Both the position numbers and the translations under genes were made by a program. Under the pieces are notes generated by a model. That model was not told where the DNA came from. It worked only from the letters and a program-made list of their open reading frames with translations, and searched no databases. From Flavobacterium sp. (GTDB lineage Bacteria > Bacteroidota > Bacteroidia > Flavobacteriales > Flavobacteriaceae): a stretch of 20,133 bases of DNA. This document shows positions 15,459 to 20,133 of the stretch, in pieces. The stretch lies in NCBI GenBank assembly GCA_012032075.1, contig JAAURU010000015.1:1-20133 (forward strand), given 5' to 3'. The stretch's first letter is position 1, and every line of letters starts with the position of its first letter.

Positions 15459-16702
15459 ATGGACACGGTCATTAAGCGTAAAAATAACAAAAAAAACAGC
15501 TATTACTTATTATTCCAATAATTTTGGTTATGGGATATTTTATTTTTAGTGCTTTAACAAAGAAGAGAAGTTTAAATGTAAAACAAGCTGAAATTTCTAT
15601 TAAAACTGTTGAAAATGATTTTTTTGAAGACTTTATTTTGTTTCAAGCAAAAGTAACACCGTTAAATTCAATGTTGGTTAATGTTATTGAAGGTGGAGCA
15701 GTTCAAGAAATTTTTGTTGAAAATGGAGATATGGTTAATAAAGGACAACCTTTAGTTCGTTTGTATAATCCAAATACAGAACTGACTTATATGCAACAAG
15801 AAACTTCACTAATTGAGCAAGTTAATAATTTGAATAAAGCAAAATTAGATTTAAGAAATCAAGAATTGAACTTGGCTAAAGATTTAATTGCTATTGAACA
15901 CGATTTCTTAGAAGCTGAAAACAAATACAATTTAAATAAAAAATTATTTGAAAAAGACATTATTGCAAGGAATGAATGGGAAATTACACAAGAGAATTAT
16001 CGTTTTCAAAAAGAAAGAATGAGCATTATCAAACAAAGTGTGACCAAAGAAAAGCAAGCCAACTTAATTCAAATAGGGCAATTAAATCAATCCATTGGAA
16101 TTATGAATCAGAGTTTGACCATTTTAAGAAAGAATAAAAATAATTTCTTAATAACTGCACCACTTTCAGGTAGGCTTTCATCGTTTGAACCTATTTTAGG
16201 AAAAACATTTACCCAAGGCAGTAGCATTGGAACTATTGATGTAATGCAAGGCTATAAATTAATGGCTGATGTGGATGAATTTTACTTGAATAGAGTTGCT
16301 GAAGGACAAAAAGGAAGTGTTGATTTTAATGGTAAAACGGTTGAAGTTCAAATTACTAAAGTAATTCCTGAAATTAAAAATGGACGCTTTATTGTGGAAT
16401 TAAATTTTGTAAAAAAAGAGAATTTAGAATTAAATCAAGGTTTGTCGTTTGGAGTTCGTATCAATTTATCAGAAAAAGCAAAAACTTTAGTATTATCTAA
16501 AGGAAGTTTTTACCAAGATACTTCTGGAAAATGGATTTTTGTAGTAAACGGAAATAAAGCAGAAAGAAGAAACATAAAATTAGGTAGAGAAAATCCTTTA
16601 TATTATGAAGTTTTAGAAGGATTACAAGAAGGAGAAAAAGTAATTACTTCTACTTATAAAGATTATGCAGAAGTACAAATTTTAAATATTGAAGTCCCCT
16701 AA
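15459..16702 (+). CDS. HlyD/MacA-like periplasmic membrane-fusion protein (apparent frameshift)
   Basis: The ATG at 15459 gives MDTVIKRKNNKK and then runs out of frame. One extra A in the run of eight at 15489-15496 joins it to QLLLIIPIILVMGYFIFSA, the inner-membrane anchor, for about 414 residues. A barrel-sandwich (lipoyl-like) half follows (VIEGGAVQEIFVENGDMVNKGQPLVRLYNP), then a long coiled coil from about residue 105 to 225 rich in L, N, Q and K, the second lipoyl half (ITAPLSGRLSSFEPILG), and a beta-barrel with C-terminal proximal domain. It bridges an inner-membrane transporter and an outer-membrane channel; no TolC-type gene is in the window. The stop codon TAA is supplied by an interspersed repeat, which makes the last residues EVP. 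First gene of the efflux operon. Confidence 0.83.
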
Positions 16703-16808
16703 CCCCCGAAGGGGAATTAATGAAGCAAATGAATTTTAGAAAATAATTAAATAATAACGTAAAAACCAGCTGACCTCTAGCTGTTCACCCCTTGGGGGTT
16801 AGGGGACT
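16693..16808. repeat. Inverted pair of GC-rich repeats forming a 116-bp element
   Basis: The left copy AGTCCCCTAACCCCC with GAAGGGG (16693-16714) is the inverse complement, with one base missing, of the right copy at 16788-16808. About 73 bp of AT-rich sequence lies between, including a small hairpin CAGCT (16767-16771)/AGCTG (16779-16783). Both copies share the sequence of the repeat at 861-886. The left copy supplies the stop codon of the membrane-fusion gene and the right copy ends 4 bp before the ATPase ATG. It could fold as one long stem or be a miniature mobile element. Confidence 0.7.
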
Positions 16809-16812
16809 AAAA

Positions 16813-17512
16813 ATGATAAAAATAAGCAATCTTACAAAAATCTTCCAAACAGAAGAAGTAGAAACAAAAGCATTAAACGAGGTTTCAATCATAATCAATC
16901 AAGGTGAATTTGTAACTATAATGGGGCCAAGTGGAAGTGGAAAATCTACACTTCTCAATATTGTTGGACTTTTAGATAGTGCTTCAAACGGAAGTTACCA
17001 ATTGTTAAACCAAGAAATGATGGGTTTAAAAGAACAGGAAAAAGCAAAAGTAAGAAAACAAAATATTGGATTTGTGTTCCAAAATTTCAATCTTATTGAT
17101 GAGCTTTCTGTATATGATAATATTGAATTACCATTGATTTATAATGATGTTTCAGCTTCTAAAAGAAAGCAAAAAGTGAATGCAATGGCTGAACGTTTAG
17201 GAATTTCTCATCGATTGAAGCATTATCCGCAACAACTGTCTGGAGGACAGCAACAAAGAGTAGCAGTTGCAAGAGCTTTAATTAATAATCCAAAAATTAT
17301 TTTAGCGGATGAACCAACAGGAAACCTAGATTCTAAAAACGGAAATGAAGTAATGGAATTGTTAACCGATTTACACGCTCAAGGGGCGACAATTTTAATG
17401 GTTACACATTCTGATTATGATGCTTCTTTTCTCAAAAACAATTCTCATGAAAGATGGAATGATACTTTCTGAAAAAGTAAACAACAAAAAAATAGACATA
17501 TTAATTTCTTAA
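16813..17512 (+). CDS. MacB/LolD-type ABC transporter ATPase (apparent frameshift near the end)
   Basis: ATG at 16813; the upstream in-frame TTG at 16792 lies inside the repeat and is rejected. About 232 residues when one base is removed. Walker A is GPSGSGKST, the Q-loop region FVFQNFNLID, signature LSGGQQQRVAVARAL, Walker B IILADEPTGNLD and H-loop MVTHS, all intact. This is the LolD/MacB-type ATPase that powers FtsX-like permeases. As written the frame ends at 17472 with NNSHERWNDTF; one T less in the run at 17427-17430 gives DASFSKTILMKDGMILSEKVN and a stop at 17510-17512, the family's normal C-terminus. It drives the permease at 18382. Confidence 0.88.
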
Positions 17513-17522
17513 TACCAAAGTC

Positions 17523-18322
17523 ATGATAAAAATAATTGTAAGCATAACAACCTTTTTAATTAGCTTGATTTCGTTGGGTCAAGTTTCAGAAAACAGAGAA
17601 GTTTCTGATTTTTCTAAACTGCAAGCATCAAATAATATTGATGTTTTCTATATAGTTTCAGATAAAATCAGTATAAAGTTGAAACTGATGATAAAGAAAA
17701 TTTAAAATACATAAAAACAGAAGTGGAGAATGGAACTTTGAAATTGTATGTTGATACAAAAGACTATAAAAACGAAGAAGATACAAAAAAGCATTCAAAA
17801 GTTAAAAATGTTTGTTGGGTAAATGGAGTCAAATTCAAAATATTAAAGATTATAGTTTCAGGTCCAAATTTAGAAAGTATAAAAGCAAGTTCTTCAGCTG
17901 ATATTAAGATTGAAAATGCAAATTCAAGTACAAATTTAGCTATTGCAGTAAGCTCTTCTGGAAGTATTTCAGGCAATTTTAATTGCACTAATGCAACAAT
18001 TGCTTCATCTTCAAGTGGAGATTTTGTGGGAAGCTTAAATGCAACTTCTGTTGAAATAGAATCGAGTAGTTCAAGTGATCTTAAATTGTTTGGTAAAACC
18101 ACAAAATTAGATATAAAAGCAAATAGTTCTTCCTCTTGTAATGTAAAAGAACTAATTGCTGAAACAGCTTTAGTAAAGGCAAGTTCATCATCAGCAGTTG
18201 TTATAAATGTTTCTAAATCATTAGAAGCAAAAGCATCATCAAGTGCTTCAATAGTTTATTATGGAAATCCTTCACAAGTTTCAAAAGAGGAAAGTTCATC
18301 AGGTTCTGTAAGAAATAAATAA
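17523..18322 (+). CDS. Head-GIN-domain (DUF2807) secreted protein in the efflux operon (apparent frameshift)
   Basis: ATG at 17523, 10 bp after the ATPase stop; about 266 residues if one A is added at 17675-17677, which joins ISIK to VETDDKENLKYIKTEVENG. Residues 1-19 are a signal peptide (MIKIIVSITTFLISLISLG). The rest is the head-GIN fold of Bacteroidetes secreted proteins: a start like NREVSDFSKLQASNNIDVF, then VSGPNLESIKASSSADIKIE and a right-handed beta-helix of repeated S-S-S rungs (SSSGSISGN, SSSGDFVGS, SSSSSDLKLFG, SSSSCNV, SSSSAVV). The protein should be periplasmic or on the cell surface. The exact role is unknown; lying between ATPase and permease, it may be an accessory to the efflux complex or a co-regulated stress protein. 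Confidence 0.8.
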
Positions 18323-18381
18323 TCATCAAAATCATCAAAGAATTTGAACTTGGTTCAGATTACATCAAAAAACGAATAGTT

Positions 18382-20133
18382 ATGTTAAAAAATTGGCTGC
18401 ATATATTCTTATTTCATATTAAAAGCAATAAGCTTTTTACTGTTTTAAATGTTTTAGGACTAAGTATTGGAATAGCAGGATTAATTTTTGCCATTTTATA
18501 TTGGAATGAGGAAAATAGTTACAACGATTGGAATCCAAATAAAGAGACAATTTTTTTATTAGTAAATCAAATAGATGAAAATACATTTTGGACTTCAGGA
18601 TCAGCTGCGGTTGGGTCAAATCTAAAAAGTAAATCTTCAAATGTGGCATCTTACTGTTACTTAAATGGAGATTATGAAAATGACATTTTAAGAGTTGGCA
18701 AGAAAAAAATCCTTTCAGATAAAATTTTATCAGCTCAAAGTAATTTCTTTGAATTTTTCCCATTTGAATTTTTGGAAGGTGCTGCTAAAAATGCTTTGAC
18801 AGATGCGAATAGTATTTGTTTATCTCAAGAAATAGCTACTCAGTTTTTTGGTAATGAACTTGCTTTAAATAAAGAGATAAATTATAAAGGCAATAAATTA
18901 GTCGTAAGAGGAGTTTATAAACTTGATAAAAAATCATCTTATTTACCTTCATGCGTGGTTAATTTTATGGATTCCCGAATTAATGAATATATCAATCAAT
19001 GGGGTAATTTTCAATTTGTATTATTAATAAAAGGAAAAAATGCTGAATCAAAAAGTGAATTAGTATCAAAAATAAATCAATTGTATTTTGATAATATGGT
19101 TGTTCGTTGGGCTAAAGAAAAAGGAATTTCTACAGATGAGTTTGTTGAAAAATATGGTGTTTCTAAAGTATCATTAGAAACCTTATCAGAAGTTAGATTA
19201 CATACAAAAACAGGAGGCTTAGCCGAAGGTAAAGGGAATTATAAATTTCTTGTTATTATGTTAGGATTAAGTATTTTAATCTTGTTTTTATCTATTTTTA
19301 ATTATGTAAACTTAGCTACTGCAACGGCTATTAAAAGAGCAAAAGAAGTAGGTGTTCGAAAAATTTTAGGAGCTTCAAAAACAAATATTATTGTACAATT
19401 TATTTTTGAAACAGTTGTTATTGTATTGTTTTCAGTACTGTTTTCATTAGCTCTAGTAGAATTAGCACTTCCTTATTATAACGATTTTTTAGGCAAAACA
19501 TTAATTATTAAACCACTTGAAATTGCACTTCAACTAGGCGTCATTTTTATTATTTTAATAGTTAGTGCAGGAATATTTCCCGCTATTTATGTTTCTAATT
19601 TTGAAGTTTTAAAGGTTCTAAAAGGTAATTTTAGCAGAAGTAAATCGGGAATTTGGTTGCGAAATGCAATGTTGGTATTGCAATTTGCAATTGCTACTTT
19701 TTTTATTGTGGGTTCTTATATCGTTTACCAACAAATAAACTATATGAATACTAAAGATTTAGGTTTCAAAGCCAATCAAGTTATAAATGTTAAATACAGA
19801 AACGTGTATGGTGAAGCAGAAGAAATTAATGATAAGTTTCGATTTGATAGATATACGACCATTAAAAATGAATTACTAAAAATAAAAGGAGTCAAACAAG
19901 TAGCTGGTGGTGCTTTTGAATTTGGTAATGGAGCTCCAACAACTATTGACTATTCTTATAAAGATGTTAGTGTTAGCGGACAAAATATTCCAGTAGATTT
20001 TGGAATGTTAGAAATGATGCAAATTAAATGGTAAAAGGAAGGTATTTCAACCCAAAATTTGCTCAAGATACAATCAATACAATACTAATTAATGAAACAG
20101 CTTTAAAGTTGGTTGAATGAGCCAAACTCCAAT
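18382..20133 (+). CDS. FtsX/MacB-type ABC transporter permease (partial, two apparent frameshifts)
   Basis: ATG at 18382; the gene runs off the window. TM1 is at about residues 20-41 and precedes a MacB-like periplasmic domain. TM2 to TM4 follow at about 287-308, 336-361 and 380-403, with the cytoplasmic loop AKEVGVRKILGASKTNIIVQ that docks the ATPase. A fifth segment starts near 428 and begins a second periplasmic domain, so this is the long eight-TM Bacteroidetes form. The frame breaks at AAA 20026-20028 (one more A gives MMQIKMVKGRYFNPKF) and again near 20115 (one more G gives LVGMSQTPI). It works with the ATPase and membrane-fusion protein in MacAB-like efflux of a periplasmic or membrane substrate, not identified. 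Confidence 0.85.

Noticed and set aside
16792..16812. Upstream TTG start for the ABC ATPase adding MGVRGLK
   Set aside because: These codons lie inside the interspersed repeat. The ATG at 16813 gives the normal family N-terminus MIKISNLTKIF.
17764..18102. 112-codon reading frame on the minus strand inside the GIN gene
   Set aside because: It is the shadow of the serine-rich repeats of the real gene and has no family motif or start signal.
18346..18359. TGAAC-TTG-GTTCA palindrome before the permease as a further regulator site
   Set aside because: The arms are in the opposite order from the TGTTC sites at 15323-15360, the spacer is three bases and it lies inside the operon; likely chance.
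1..20133. CRISPR array, prophage, insertion sequence or tRNA
   Set aside because: No regularly spaced long repeats, no transposase or phage gene and no cloverleaf-like sequence was recognised on either strand.

Overview
The window looks like a chromosomal segment of a member of the Flavobacteriaceae, probably Flavobacterium or a close relative. The evidence is the low GC content, two proteins ending in type IX secretion (T9SS) C-terminal sorting domains, a TonB-dependent receptor carrying a carboxypeptidase-regulatory-like N-terminal domain, upstream boxes matching the Bacteroidetes TAnnTTTG promoter element, and interspersed GC-rich hairpin repeats with a GGTTAGGG tail. No rRNA, tRNA, CRISPR array, prophage or insertion sequence was seen.

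Layout. (1) 1-6850, all on the minus strand, is a set of envelope genes: a LuxE-like acyl-protein synthetase, a T9SS-secreted protein, a tiny protein made only of signal peptide and T9SS sorting domain, a beta-helix-type surface lipoprotein, and a TonB-dependent receptor without a SusD partner. Several have their own terminators and promoter-like boxes. (2) 7109-8832, plus strand and divergent from the receptor, is a PhoB/PhoR-like two-component system. (3) 8806-10694, minus, is a two-gene operon of an LpxH-like phosphoesterase and an MurG-like glycosyltransferase. (4) 10846-12484, plus, is trmB, a LysE-family exporter and an alkyltransferase-like protein. (5) 12535-15319, minus, is an NtrC/NtrB-type two-component system, divergent from (6) 15459-20133, plus, a MacAB-like efflux operon: membrane-fusion protein, ABC ATPase, a head-GIN-domain protein and an FtsX-type permease cut by the window edge.

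The most interesting unit is regions 5 and 6 together. The 139-bp divergent spacer holds two inverted repeats of identical 6-4-6 architecture whose centres lie exactly 21 bp apart, beside the regulator start. About 80 bp downstream is a -24/-12-like sequence in front of the efflux operon. I read this as a sigma-54 enhancer-controlled envelope-stress or efflux module with autoregulation.

An important caution is that at least ten genes or gene positions carry apparent single-base frameshifts, mostly in A/T homopolymers: receptor, glycosyltransferase, LysE, both parts of the NtrC/NtrB pair, membrane-fusion protein, ABC ATPase, GIN protein, and permease twice. Seven are missing bases and three are extra bases. 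Restoring one base in each case rejoins a full-length protein of the right family. This looks much more like uncorrected sequencing error than real gene decay, so I annotate these as whole genes spanning the break.
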